64,000 bases of DNA, from assembly GCA_945893145.1 (NCBI GenBank), contig CAMDDZ010000006.1, positions 1 to 64,000 of the forward strand. Reading direction: 5' to 3'. The stretch is from Rhodoplanes serenus (GTDB lineage: Bacteria > Pseudomonadota > Alphaproteobacteria > Rhizobiales > Xanthobacteraceae). The notes under the pieces are model-generated. The model made no database searches and was not told the origin of the DNA. It worked only from the letters and a program-made list of their open reading frames with translations. This document shows positions 17,099 to 25,722 of this stretch, piece by piece (position 1 is the stretch's first letter; each line of letters starts with the position of its first letter). The position numbers and the translations under genes were made by a program.

Positions 17099-18460
17099 AT
17101 GGCCGACACCGAAAAGAACCGCTTCTCTGCCCGCGCCAAGCGCTACGCGCGCGTCGGCGCCAACGTCGGCAGCGTGGCGGCGCGGATGGCCGGTGCGCGT
17201 CTGCTGGGGATCGATCTCGATCGAGGCAAGAACGCGGCTGAGCTCGCCGCAGCGCTCGGCGGTCTTAAAGGGCCGATCATGAAGGTGGCGCAACTGCTCG
17301 CCACCATCCCGGAAGCGCTGCCGCCGGAATACATCACCGAACTGACCAAGCTGCAGAGCCAGGCCCCGCCGATGGGCTGGGCTTTCGTCAAGCGGCGGAT
17401 GCAGGCCGAGCTTGGCGCCGATTGGCAGAAGAAATTTGCAACCTTCGAGCACCAGCCGGCTGCCGCAGCCTCGCTCGGCCAAGTGCATCGCGCCCGTTCG
17501 CTCGACGACCAGGACCTGGCCTGCAAGCTGCAATATCCCGACATGCAGTCGGCGGTCGAAGCCGATCTTGGGCAGCTCGGAGTGCTGTTCGCCATTCGCC
17601 GCCGCTTCGATCCCGCAATCGACACCCGCGAGATCATCAAGGAAATCGGCGAACGGATGCGCGAAGAGCTCGACTATCGCCGCGAGGCCAAGCACGTCGC
17701 GTTCTATCGCGACGTGCTGAAAGGCGCCGATGCGGTGCGCGTGCCGAAGGTCTGGCCCGAGCTCTCGACCGGACGCCTGCTCACGCTCGAGTGGCTCGAA
17801 GGCCACCGCCTGCTCGATCACAAGGACGATCCGCTCGCGGTCCGCAACCGGCTCGCCACCGCGATGTTCACGGCGTGGTGGCTGCCGTTCAGCCGCTTCG
17901 GCACGATCCATGGCGATCCGCACCTCGGCAACTATTCGGTCTTCGACGACAACGGCAAGCCAGCGGGCATCAACCTGCTCGACTACGGCTGCATCCGCGT
18001 TTTCCCGCCTTCGTTCGTCGGCGGCGTGGTCGATCTCTACAACGGCTTGCGCAAGGGCAACCATGACCTCGTTGTCCACGCCTACGAAATCTGGGGATTC
18101 CGTGGCCTGTCGCGCGAGGTGATCGACATCCTCAACATCTGGGCGCGCTTCATCTACGGGCCGTTGATGGAGGACCGCGTGCGCTCGATCGCCGATGGCG
18201 TGAAGCCCGGCGAGTACGGCCGCAAGCAGGCGTTCGAAGTTCACAAGGCGTTGCGCGAAAAGGGCCCGGTCACGGTGCCGCGCGAATTCGTACTGATGGA
18301 TCGCGCCGCCATCGGACTGGGCGGCGTGTTCCTGCATCTGCGCGCCGAGCTGAACTTCCATCGCCTGTTCGAGGATGCGATGGAGCAGTTCTCGGTCAAG
18401 CGAGTCGCCGATCGTCAGGCCAAGGCCCTTGCCGCTGCGGGACTCGCGCCCACGCGTTGA
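17099..18460 (+). CDS. ABC1/UbiB-family atypical kinase-like protein
   Basis: The 453-residue protein has ABC1/ADCK/UbiB features: GGLKGPIMKVAQLLATIPE (the K-x-G-Q-like motif, here KVAQ), AAASLGQVHRARSLD, the ATP-lysine strand LACKLQYPDMQ, an ELDYRREAKH segment, HGDPHLGNYSVFDDNG and LLDYGCIRVFP. Bacterial UbiB proteins support coenzyme Q synthesis, though the substrate of the ATPase activity is unclear. The second residue of the classic KxGQ motif and the GQ are altered to KVAQ, a known variation among relatives or a divergence. A GTG at 17081 is an alternative start with AGGAA about 12 bases upstream; the ATG lacks a clear ribosome site. Confidence 0.87.
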   Translation: MADTEKNRFSARAKRYARVGANVGSVAARMAGARLLGIDLDRGKNAAELAAALGGLKGPIMKVAQLLATIPEALPPEYITELTKLQSQAPPMGWAFVKRRMQAELGADWQKKFATFEHQPAAAASLGQVHRARSLDDQDLACKLQYPDMQSAVEADLGQLGVLFAIRRRFDPAIDTREIIKEIGERMREELDYRREAKHVAFYRDVLKGADAVRVPKVWPELSTGRLLTLEWLEGHRLLDHKDDPLAVRNRLATAMFTAWWLPFSRFGTIHGDPHLGNYSVFDDNGKPAGINLLDYGCIRVFPPSFVGGVVDLYNGLRKGNHDLVVHAYEIWGFRGLSREVIDILNIWARFIYGPLMEDRVRSIADGVKPGEYGRKQAFEVHKALREKGPVTVPREFVLMDRAAIGLGGVFLHLRAELNFHRLFEDAMEQFSVKRVADRQAKALAAAGLAPTR

Positions 18461-18740
18461 ATCGCGGCGGACGTTCTACCGGAAGCAAACGTAAATTGCC
18501 GGCGTTAACCAGGCCACCAAGGCCTACTCACGCGCGCCACAATGCGAATTCATCGATGCCTGCGCGGTCTTGATTGCGGCGCCAAAACTTTTCCACCGTT
18601 GTGCAAGAATCCCAACGCGATGTTGCACTTGCGCGCCGGATCGGGCAAATGGGACAGGGGAGTTGGGGTTGCCTCAAATTTCAGCTGCATGGCGCGCGCC
18701 GTCTGGTGCGTGTTTGCATAACGATGGCATGGGGGGCGTG

Positions 18741-19106
18741 ATGCTCGTCCGTTTGGCGTGTGGTGTTGTGTTGGCTGCCGCAGTGCTTGCACCGGTTTCG
18801 GCGCGCGCCGATTGCGCTTCGGAAGTCAGCCGGTTGATGTCGAAAGACACCGAGGTGCTCGCGACGCGGTACGAACGCGTGTCGCGTCAGCTCGGGCAGA
18901 AAGGCCGCAACCCCGGCCTGGTGGCTGAGGAGTGCCGGATCGCCCGGCAGCTCGGGCCGCGACTCGCCGATCAGATCGCAGCGCTGAAACAATCCGGCTG
19001 CAGCCGGGATCCGAGCGTCGGCCGGATGATCGCGGATATCGTGCGCGGCCACGAAGACGATCTCGCCGCCATCACCAAAACCACCTCCAAGTCGGAGTGC
19101 CGCTAG
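18741..19106 (+). CDS. Small exported Cys-containing hypothetical protein
   Basis: The 121-residue protein has a signal peptide (MLVRLACGVVLAAAVLAPVSARA) and a helical mature part with four Cys, at the start (DCASEV), in EECRIARQL, in SGCSRD and two residues from the end (SECR), which could form two disulfides in the periplasm. No family is recognised. An ATG 12 bases upstream is an alternative start, but the ATG at 18741 has GGGGGG 4 bases before it. It precedes the oxidase subunit IV gene by 125 bases. Confidence 0.65.
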   Translation: MLVRLACGVVLAAAVLAPVSARADCASEVSRLMSKDTEVLATRYERVSRQLGQKGRNPGLVAEECRIARQLGPRLADQIAALKQSGCSRDPSVGRMIADIVRGHEDDLAAITKTTSKSECR

Positions 19107-19231
19107 GCTGGATAGCCGGATGCGGCCTTGCCGCATGGCTGCCCGCTAGCTGCTTTCGCAGCATTGCCCGGCGTTTACGTTTCCGCTAAAGGCTTGCTCC
19201 GAACCAAGCTTCGGACGGAAAGGATCGCGTG

Positions 19232-19384
19232 ATGGCTGCCCACGGCACCCCCGAATATTCCACCGCGGAGGGCAACGACTACGCCGAGCACGAGCGCACA
19301 TACGAGCGCTTCATCGGGCTCGTGAAGTGGGGCGTCATCTTCAACGTGATCCTCCTCATCCTCATGGCTTATTTTTTGGTCTGA
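19232..19384 (+). CDS. aa3-type cytochrome c oxidase subunit IV
   Basis: This 50-residue protein is the bacterial subunit IV of aa3-type oxidase: a short charged N-terminus (GNDYAEHERTYERFIGL) and one transmembrane helix to the end (WGVIFNVILLILMAYFLV). The H-x-x-T-Y-x-x-F core is the family signature. It packs beside the oxidase core and is not catalytic. The other oxidase genes are absent; instead it is 69 bases upstream of pntAA, an arrangement I recall as common in this lineage. AAAGGA lies about 9 bases before the ATG. Confidence 0.93.
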   Translation: MAAHGTPEYSTAEGNDYAEHERTYERFIGLVKWGVIFNVILLILMAYFLV

Positions 19385-19453
19385 TCGGCTGAGGGGCAGC
19401 GGGGCGACGCCGCTCGCTGGCCGGTTTCAGGCTGGCAGCCGTTGGAGGACTTA

Positions 19454-20587
19454 ATGAAGATCGCGATTGCCGCCGAAGCCGATTCCGGCGAACCGCGCGT
19501 CGCTGCGACCCCCGAAACCGTCAAGAAACTGGCTGGTCTCGGCGCGCAGGTCGCGGTGGAGCAGGGCGCCGGCGTCAAGTCCGGCATTCTCGATGCCGAT
19601 TACACGGCGGCGGGCGCCAGTGTCGGCACCAACGTCGCAGCGGATGCCGACATCGTGCTCAAGGTGCGCCGCCCGAGCGCGGCCGAACTCAAGGGCTACC
19701 GGAAGGGCGCGCTGGTTGTCGCGATCATGGACCCTTACGGCAACGATGCCGCGCTGAAAGCGATGGCGGATGCCGGCGTGATCGCCTTCGCGATGGAACT
19801 GATGCCGCGCATCACGCGCGCGCAGTCGATGGACGTGTTGTCGAGCCAGGCCAATCTCGCCGGCTACCGCGCGGTGATCGACGCTTCGGCCGAATACGGC
19901 CGCGCCTTCCCGATGATGATGACCGCCGCCGGCACGGTGCCTGCTGCGCGCGTCTTTATCATGGGCGTCGGCGTTGCGGGCTTGCAGGCGATCGCCACGG
20001 CGCGCCGGCTTGGCGCCGTCGTCACCGCGACCGACGTGCGCCCCGCGACCAAGGAGCAGGTCGAGAGCCTCGGCGCCAAGTTCCTGGCGGTCGAGGACGA
20101 AGAGTTCAAGAACGCCCAGACCGCCGGCGGCTACGCCAAGGAAATGTCGAAAGAGTATCAGGCCAAGCAGGCCGCGCTGGTCGCCGAACACATCAAGAAG
20201 CAGGACATCGTCATCACCACGGCGCTCATTCCGGGCCGTCCGGCGCCGCGGCTCGTGACCGCCGACATGGTGAAATCGATGAAGCCCGGCTCGGTGATCA
20301 TCGATCTCGCGGTCGAGCGCGGCGGCAACGTCGAAGGCGCCAAGGCCGGCCAAGTGGTCGAGACCAACAACGTCAAGATCGTCGGCCACAACAACATGGC
20401 GGGCCGGCTCGCCGCCTCAGCCTCGGCGCTTTATTCCAAAAATTTGCTGACGTTTCTGGAATCGCTGATCGACAAGAAGACCAAGGCGCTCGCGATCAAC
20501 TGGGACGACGAGATCGTCAAAGGCACGGCGCTCACCCGCGACGGCGCCGTGATCCATCCGAATTTCATGCCGAAGAGCGCGGCGTGA
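19454..20587 (+). CDS. pntAA: NAD(P) transhydrogenase subunit alpha, part 1
   Basis: The 377-residue protein is the NAD(H)-binding domain I of proton-translocating transhydrogenase, related to alanine dehydrogenase. Landmarks are [20 protein letters not shown], the [20 protein letters not shown] segment, the Rossmann loop [19 protein letters not shown], and [13 protein letters not shown]. It passes hydride from NADH to NADP at the membrane, driven by the proton gradient. GGAGG at 19444 sets the ATG 19454. With pntAB (22 bases on) and pntB (10 bases on) it forms a tight operon in the three-gene layout typical of alphaproteobacteria. Confidence 0.96.
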   Translation: MKIAIAAEADSGEPRVAATPETVKKLAGLGAQVAVEQGAGVKSGILDADYTAAGASVGTNVAADADIVLKVRRPSAAELKGYRKGALVVAIMDPYGNDAALKAMADAGVIAFAMELMPRITRAQSMDVLSSQANLAGYRAVIDASAEYGRAFPMMMTAAGTVPAARVFIMGVGVAGLQAIATARRLGAVVTATDVRPATKEQVESLGAKFLAVEDEEFKNAQTAGGYAKEMSKEYQAKQAALVAEHIKKQDIVITTALIPGRPAPRLVTADMVKSMKPGSVIIDLAVERGGNVEGAKAGQVVETNNVKIVGHNNMAGRLAASASALYSKNLLTFLESLIDKKTKALAINWDDEIVKGTALTRDGAVIHPNFMPKSAA

Positions 20588-20609
20588 TGCGCGCAGAAGG
20601 AGTCCTGCC

Positions 20610-20933
20610 ATGACCGGTACCGCGCTCGACGCCGTCGATCCGTTCGTGTTCCGGCTGTCGATCTTCGTGCTTGCGGTGTTCGTCGGCTATTACGTGGTGT
20701 GGTCGGTGACGCCCGCGCTGCACACGCCGCTGATGTCGGTGACCAACGCCATCTCGTCGGTGATCGTGGTCGGCGCGCTGCTGGCGGTCGGTGTCGAGCT
20801 CGTGACCAACGACCAGGGCCGCATCTGGGCGCGTGCGCTCGGCTTCGTCGCGCTGGTGTTTGCTTCGATCAACATCTTCGGTGGCTTCCTGGTTACCCAG
20901 CGCATGCTGTCCATGTACAAGAAGAAGAAATGA
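20610..20933 (+). CDS. pntAB: NAD(P) transhydrogenase subunit alpha, part 2
   Basis: The 107-residue protein is the membrane part of the split alpha subunit. Three to four hydrophobic helices are seen: residues 12-32 ([17 protein letters not shown]), 42-63 ([18 protein letters not shown]) and 75-98 ([18 protein letters not shown]), with a basic KKKK end. It joins pntB helices to form the proton channel. AGAAGGAG precedes the ATG. Confidence 0.95.
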   Translation: MTGTALDAVDPFVFRLSIFVLAVFVGYYVVWSVTPALHTPLMSVTNAISSVIVVGALLAVGVELVTNDQGRIWARALGFVALVFASINIFGGFLVTQRMLSMYKKKK

Positions 20934-20943
20934 GTAGCGCGCC

Positions 20944-22338
20944 ATGAACGCCAACATCGCGGCGCTGCTCTATCTCGTCTCGGGCGTCCTCTTCATCCTG
21001 GCGCTGCGCGGACTGTCGAACCCGGAATCGAGCCGGCGCGGCAATCTGTTCGGCATCATCGGCATGGTGATTGCGGTCGGCACCACGCTCGCCGCCCATC
21101 CGCCGGTCGGCATCGGCGCCTGGGTGCTGGTGGTGGTCGGTCTTGCACTGGGCGGTGGCATCGGCGCCGTGATCGCGCGCCAGGTGCCGATGACGTCGAT
21201 GCCCGAACTGGTGGCTGCCTTCCACTCGCTGGTCGGTATGGCGGCCGTGCTGGTCGCGGCCGGCGCCTTCTACGCGCCCTCGGCCTTCGACATCGGCACC
21301 GCGGGCAACATCCACAAGTCGAGCCTTCTCGAAATGTCGCTCGGTGTTGCGATCGGCGCCATCACGTTCACCGGTTCGGTGATCGCGTTCCTGAAACTCT
21401 CCGGCCGCATGAGCGGCGCGCCGATTACGCTGCCGGGCCGGCACATCATCAACATCGTGCTGGCGCTCGCGCTGGTGTTCTTCATCTATGGGCTCGTGGT
21501 GTCGCAGAGCCAGCTCGACTTCTGGCTGGTCGCCGGCGTCGCCTTTGCGCTCGGCGTGCTGATCATCATTCCGATCGGCGGCGCCGACATGCCGGTCGTG
21601 ATCTCGATGCTCAACTCGTATTCCGGCTGGGCCGCGGCCGGCATCGGCTTCACGCTCGGAAATTCCGCGCTGATCATCACCGGTGCGCTGGTCGGCTCCT
21701 CCGGTGCGATCCTGTCCTACATCATGTGCAAGGGCATGAACCGGAGCTTTATCTCGGTCATCCTCGGCGGCTTCGGCGGCGAAGTCGCGGGTCCGGGCGC
21801 CGGCAAGGAGCAGCGTCCGGTCAAGATCGGCTCGGCCGAGGACGCCGCCTACATCATGAAGAACGCCTCGAAGGTCATCATCGTGCCGGGCTACGGCATG
21901 GCGGTGGCGCAGGCGCAGCATGCGCTGCGCGAGATGGCCGACCATCTCAAGAAGGAGGGCGTCGAGGTCAAATACGCCATCCATCCGGTGGCGGGCCGCA
22001 TGCCCGGACACATGAACGTGCTGCTGGCCGAAGCGAACGTGCCCTACGACGAAGTGTTCGAGCTCGAGGACATCAATTCCGAATTCGCGCAGGCCGATAT
22101 CGCCTTCGTGATCGGCGCCAACGACGTGACCAATCCGGCGGCGGAGGATGACAAGACTTCGCCGATCTACGGCATGCCGGTGCTGCAAGTCTGGAAGGCC
22201 GGCACCGTGATGTTCATCAAGCGCTCGCTCGCGTCGGGCTATGCCGGCATCGACAATCCGCTGTTCTACCGCGACAACACCATGATGCTGCTCGGCGATG
22301 CCAAGAAGATGAGCGAGAACATCGTCAAAAGCATGTGA
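20944..22338 (+). CDS. pntB: NAD(P) transhydrogenase subunit beta
   Basis: The 464-residue subunit has about nine transmembrane helices (residues 1-260) followed by the cytosolic NADP(H)-binding domain III. The latter shows VIIVPGYGMAVAQAQHALRE (the NADP-binding GYGMAVAQAQ motif), YAIHPVAGRMPGHMNVLLAE and VIGANDVTNPAA. Together with PntAA/PntAB it makes NADPH from NADH at the expense of the proton gradient, or the reverse. It starts 10 bases after pntAB. Confidence 0.96.
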   Translation: MNANIAALLYLVSGVLFILALRGLSNPESSRRGNLFGIIGMVIAVGTTLAAHPPVGIGAWVLVVVGLALGGGIGAVIARQVPMTSMPELVAAFHSLVGMAAVLVAAGAFYAPSAFDIGTAGNIHKSSLLEMSLGVAIGAITFTGSVIAFLKLSGRMSGAPITLPGRHIINIVLALALVFFIYGLVVSQSQLDFWLVAGVAFALGVLIIIPIGGADMPVVISMLNSYSGWAAAGIGFTLGNSALIITGALVGSSGAILSYIMCKGMNRSFISVILGGFGGEVAGPGAGKEQRPVKIGSAEDAAYIMKNASKVIIVPGYGMAVAQAQHALREMADHLKKEGVEVKYAIHPVAGRMPGHMNVLLAEANVPYDEVFELEDINSEFAQADIAFVIGANDVTNPAAEDDKTSPIYGMPVLQVWKAGTVMFIKRSLASGYAGIDNPLFYRDNTMMLLGDAKKMSENIVKSM

Positions 22339-22391
22339 CGGCGGGCCGGCCAGGCCGTCCGATCCGCCTGCGGCAGCGGGCCTGAGGCACG

Positions 22392-23384
22392 ATGGCGACC
22401 GAAGGCGAAACCAAGACGCCGGATGAGGCAAGCGCACCGGCGCGGCCGCGCCGCCGCCTGCGAGCGATCGCGTTTCACTCCATTCTCATTCTTTTCAATC
22501 TGATGTTGTTCGAGGCGTTTCTGCGCGTCGCCGATTTCCGCGATCTGCGCGTGACGCCGGAAGAAATTCGCTTGCCTTACGACCACGACCGCGAGCTCGG
22601 CTGGTTTCCGGTTCCCGGCAAGGTCACGGCCACCGGCATCCGCATCAACAGCATCGGGTTGCGCGACATCGAGCTTGCGCCAAGCGCCGGCAAACCGACC
22701 ATCATGTTCGTCGGCGATTCCTTTGTGTACGGCGCTGGCGTCCAGACCGACGAACGGTTCACCGAGAAGCTGCGCGCACAACTCCCTGACGCCCGCATCG
22801 TCAACGCGGGCGTCGCGGCCTATGGCACCGATCAGGAATTCCTGATGCTGCGGCGGCTATGGCCGAAGATCGAGCCGAATGTCGTGGTGCTGATCGTCTG
22901 CGTCGATAACGACCATGACGACAATTCCACCAACAGCCGGCACGGCCATACGCTCAAACCGTATCTCGCGAACGTCGGCGGCAAGTGGGAGTTTCAAGGC
23001 CAGCCGGTGCCGCGCAGCCACACCTGGTACTACTACAACAACTGGTTCGCCAATCATTCGGCCATCGTTCGTCTTGCGATCGAGGCGTTCAAATATTTGC
23101 GCTATCCCGCCATCGACGTGCCGGACCCGACCAATCAGCTCGTCGCGATGATGCGGGATTTCGCCGAGGCGCGCGGCGCGAAATTCCTGGTCGGTTTGCA
23201 AAAGGCCGACCCGGATCTCGAGCCGTTCCTCACGGCGCAAAAAATTCCCTACATCCGCTTCGAGGGCGCGCCGATCATTCCGGGCGACAACCATTGGAAT
23301 CCGGAAGGCCACACGATGGTGGCGGAACGCCTCAAGGCGTTTTTGGCGGACAACGGCGTGCCGGGCGCTGCCGACAAGCGCTGA
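22392..23384 (+). CDS. Membrane-anchored SGNH/GDSL hydrolase
   Basis: The 330-residue protein has a Pro/Arg-rich cytoplasmic N-terminus, a membrane anchor at about 27-45 (AIAFHSILILFNLMLFEAFL), and an SGNH-hydrolase domain outside. Catalytic blocks are visible: IMFVGDSFVYGAG (Ser), NAGVAAYGTDQE (Gly), VCVDNDHDDN (Asn) and GDNHWNPEGH (Asp and His). Such proteins are esterases or acetyl transferases acting on cell-surface sugars; the substrate is unknown. It follows pntB by 53 bases but is unlikely to share function. Upstream ribosome site is weak. Confidence 0.82.
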   Translation: MATEGETKTPDEASAPARPRRRLRAIAFHSILILFNLMLFEAFLRVADFRDLRVTPEEIRLPYDHDRELGWFPVPGKVTATGIRINSIGLRDIELAPSAGKPTIMFVGDSFVYGAGVQTDERFTEKLRAQLPDARIVNAGVAAYGTDQEFLMLRRLWPKIEPNVVVLIVCVDNDHDDNSTNSRHGHTLKPYLANVGGKWEFQGQPVPRSHTWYYYNNWFANHSAIVRLAIEAFKYLRYPAIDVPDPTNQLVAMMRDFAEARGAKFLVGLQKADPDLEPFLTAQKIPYIRFEGAPIIPGDNHWNPEGHTMVAERLKAFLADNGVPGAADKR

Positions 23385-23390
23385 TCGCGC

Positions 23391-23639
23391 CTAGTGTCTA
23401 CGCGCCGCTGTGCTGAGCACGGCGTCGTCGACGACCCAGTCCCACATGCAATCGCGCGGCGCTGGGGCGCGCGCGTTCAGCGAGGCGTCATCGACAACCC
23501 ACTCCCAAAGACTTGCAAAGTCCTCGGGTTCGATATCGTGCTCTCTATGGTTCTTGGCGCCGCGACGCGGTGCTGCGGGGAATGGGATTGTCTTTGCAGA
23601 CGCCGCCACTGGCGGCTCGGGATGCTTGCCTTCACGCAT
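23391..23639 (-). CDS. Small protein with duplicated W-x-W-V-V-D-D-A motif
   Basis: An 82-residue frame on the minus strand contains two near-identical copies of a short motif, LWEWVVDDASLNARAP and MWDWVVDDAVLSTAAR, about 25 residues apart. AAAAGGGC precedes the ATG by about 6 bases. The N-terminus is rich in Ala, Pro and Lys. No family is recognised and the frame is antisense to nothing real, since the upstream SGNH gene ends at 23384. The internal duplication and ribosome site favour a real gene; length and lack of homologs leave doubt. Confidence 0.5.
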   Translation of the reverse strand: MREGKHPEPPVAASAKTIPFPAAPRRGAKNHREHDIEPEDFASLWEWVVDDASLNARAPAPRDCMWDWVVDDAVLSTAARRH

Positions 23640-23803
23640 GACACGCCCTTTTCGTTTTACCTATGTGTTAGTCGCTTATGGCAACAGATCGGTCCGCGCG
23701 AGTTCGGATCGTGGTGTCGGGCGCGTTGGCACGATCGCTAAAATTGTCTGCATTGGGTGCGGCGCAGCGCAACCCAAGTTCGCCGGCGTGCTATCAACGC
23801 GCC

Positions 23804-24604
23804 ATGACGCTCCTCAAATGGCTGATCGGCGCGCTGGTCGTCTTCGGCGGCTTCGTTGCGCTGATGTATGTCGCGCAGCGCTCGCTGCTGTATTTCCCCG
23901 AGAAGCTGCGCATTCCGCCGGCCCAGGCCGGTCTCCCGGAGGCGCAGGAGATCGTGCTCGACTCCGCCGACGGCGAGAAATTGGTCGCCTGGCATGTGCC
24001 GCCGCGGGAGGCGCGTCCGGTGGTGCTCTACTTCCACGGCAACGGCGGCTCGCTGCGTTATCGCGTCGAGCGCTTTCGCGCGATCACCTCCGATGGTACG
24101 GGCCTCGTGGCGTTGAGCTACCGCGGCTATGGCGGCTCGACCGGCAGTCCGACCGAAACAGGCCTGATCGCCGACGCCAACGCGGCCTACGATTTTGCTG
24201 TCGCGCGATATCCTGCGGAGGGTCTCGTGCTTTGGGGCGAGTCGCTTGGCAGCGGGGTGGCGGTTGCGATTGCGGCCGAGCGCAAGGTCGCGCGTGTCGT
24301 GCTGGAATCGCCGTTCACCTCGACCGCCGACGTCGGCGCTGGGGTCTATTGGTATCTCCCGGTGCGGCTGCTGATGAAGGACCAGTTCCGCTCCGACCTG
24401 CGCATCGGCAAGGTGCGGGCGCCGGTGCTCATTCTGCACGGCGTCCGCGACACCGTGGTGCCATTTGGTTTTGGCGAGCGGCTCTTTGCGCTTGCCAACG
24501 AGCCCAAGCGATTCGTGCGCTTTCCCGAGGGCGGCCACGTCAATCTCGATTCCTATGGCGCTCAGGCGGTGACGCGGCCGTTCGTTGCGGGCGCGGATCG
24601 TTAG
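23804..24604 (+). CDS. Alpha/beta hydrolase (ABHD13/17-like, S33 family)
   Basis: The 266-residue protein begins with a membrane anchor (LLKWLIGALVVFGGFVALMYVAQ) and then an alpha/beta hydrolase: oxyanion strand VVLYFHGNGGS, nucleophile elbow LWGESLGSGVA (G-x-S-x-G), acid in LHGVRDTVVPF and His in EGGHVNLD. The FPEKLRIPPAQAGLPEAQEIVL start is typical of the ABHD17/BEM46-like group. It likely hydrolyses a lipid or peptide ester in the periplasm. The ATG at 23804 begins the anchor; the longer frame upstream is not supported. Confidence 0.88.
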   Translation: MTLLKWLIGALVVFGGFVALMYVAQRSLLYFPEKLRIPPAQAGLPEAQEIVLDSADGEKLVAWHVPPREARPVVLYFHGNGGSLRYRVERFRAITSDGTGLVALSYRGYGGSTGSPTETGLIADANAAYDFAVARYPAEGLVLWGESLGSGVAVAIAAERKVARVVLESPFTSTADVGAGVYWYLPVRLLMKDQFRSDLRIGKVRAPVLILHGVRDTVVPFGFGERLFALANEPKRFVRFPEGGHVNLDSYGAQAVTRPFVAGADR

Positions 24605-24803
24605 TTCCACAGAGACCGTTAGCCCACCGGGGACGCCGCACGCTGCCGCGTTGGCCCGGTCGTTGGCCGCGCCGCGCAACCGGCGCGCTCGGTCATTTGG
24701 GTGGACAACTTGTGCATAGCCTCCGGCGGCTCCGACATGCTATCTGTCTGTCGGTACGGTCGTCCGGAGAACACGAAAATCCGGGTCAGGGTGGGGGCGT
24801 TCC

Positions 24804-25655
24804 ATGAGCATGTTTGTCGATCGCATTTGGCGGGCCCGTCATTCGTCGGGCATTGTCAAATTCGCGCTCAAGCGCATCGCTCTTCCCATCGTGGCATTTG
24901 GACCGGTTGCTTATTTCTTCCCGCAGCTCGCGTTGTTCTACGCGGTCTGCGGCCTCTATGACGTCGCTCGCAACACCGCGCTCAATGGCGAGGTGGTGCG
25001 GAAGTATTTCCTCGGCAATGGCATTCCGACCTGGCTGTTGTCCCCGTTCAACATCCTGATGGATCTGTTGACGCTGCCCTTCATCAACAAGGGCGTGTAC
25101 CGGTTTGAGGACCTGCCGCCCGCCTATCGCGAAGAGGTCTCGCGCCTGATCGAAGTGTCGCGCAAGGAAGACCTTGTCCGTCAGTTGGAAGAGCGCTCCA
25201 AGGAATTCCCGCGCACCATGGTGTTCTTCAAGTGGTATGGCGTGAACGTCGATACGTTTCTGAATGTCCCGGGCTTCCATGCCGACTGGAAATACATCCA
25301 GACCATCGGGGTCTCGATCTTCAACAAGAAGGTGTCGACCTCCAAGCACTTCGGGCCAATGCGGGTGACGTTGCGGGTTCTCTACAATCTCAACGACATG
25401 GCGGACCACTCGGCTTACATCGTGGTCGGTGGCACGACGAGTTACTGGCGCGAAGACAAGCTGTTCATTTTCGACGACACGCTGATGCACCAGTCGTTCA
25501 ATGAATCCAGCAACCCGCGCTACTGCCTGTTTGTCGATATTCTCCGGCCATCTTATGTGCCGGCCGTCATGCGGGCCTGCGTCACGGTGATCAGGATCGT
25601 CTCCCGCAGCTTCAATTGGATTTTCTATCAGAACTGGAAAGTGATCGAGCGCTAG
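24804..25655 (+). CDS. Aspartyl/asparaginyl beta-hydroxylase-like oxygenase
   Basis: The 283-residue protein has an N-terminal hydrophobic segment (residues 24-50) and a double-stranded beta-helix domain of the Asp/Asn beta-hydroxylase family. Landmarks are TSKHFGPMRVTLRVLYNL, which includes the oxoglutarate-binding Arg region, and LFIFDDTLMHQSFNESSNPR, where the second Fe-binding His sits in the H-x-F-x-N motif. Such enzymes use iron and 2-oxoglutarate; bacterial relatives such as LpxO hydroxylate lipid A acyl chains. The membrane anchor makes a lipid or envelope substrate plausible (inference). No lipid A gene is adjacent. Confidence 0.82.
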   Translation: MSMFVDRIWRARHSSGIVKFALKRIALPIVAFGPVAYFFPQLALFYAVCGLYDVARNTALNGEVVRKYFLGNGIPTWLLSPFNILMDLLTLPFINKGVYRFEDLPPAYREEVSRLIEVSRKEDLVRQLEERSKEFPRTMVFFKWYGVNVDTFLNVPGFHADWKYIQTIGVSIFNKKVSTSKHFGPMRVTLRVLYNLNDMADHSAYIVVGGTTSYWREDKLFIFDDTLMHQSFNESSNPRYCLFVDILRPSYVPAVMRACVTVIRIVSRSFNWIFYQNWKVIER

Positions 25656-25696
25656 CGCGCTCAGTCAATTGAACGCCGCGACCGAAGCGGCGCGCG

Positions 25697-25722
25697 CAGG
25701 ACTATCTAACAGGACTATCTAA
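25697..25722. repeat. 13-bp tandem duplication over a stop codon
   Basis: CAGGACTATCTAA occurs twice head to tail at 25697-25709 and 25710-25722. The second copy contains the stop codon of the minus-strand TPR lipoprotein gene. It looks like a recent slippage duplication in the gap between convergent genes. Confidence 0.8.
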
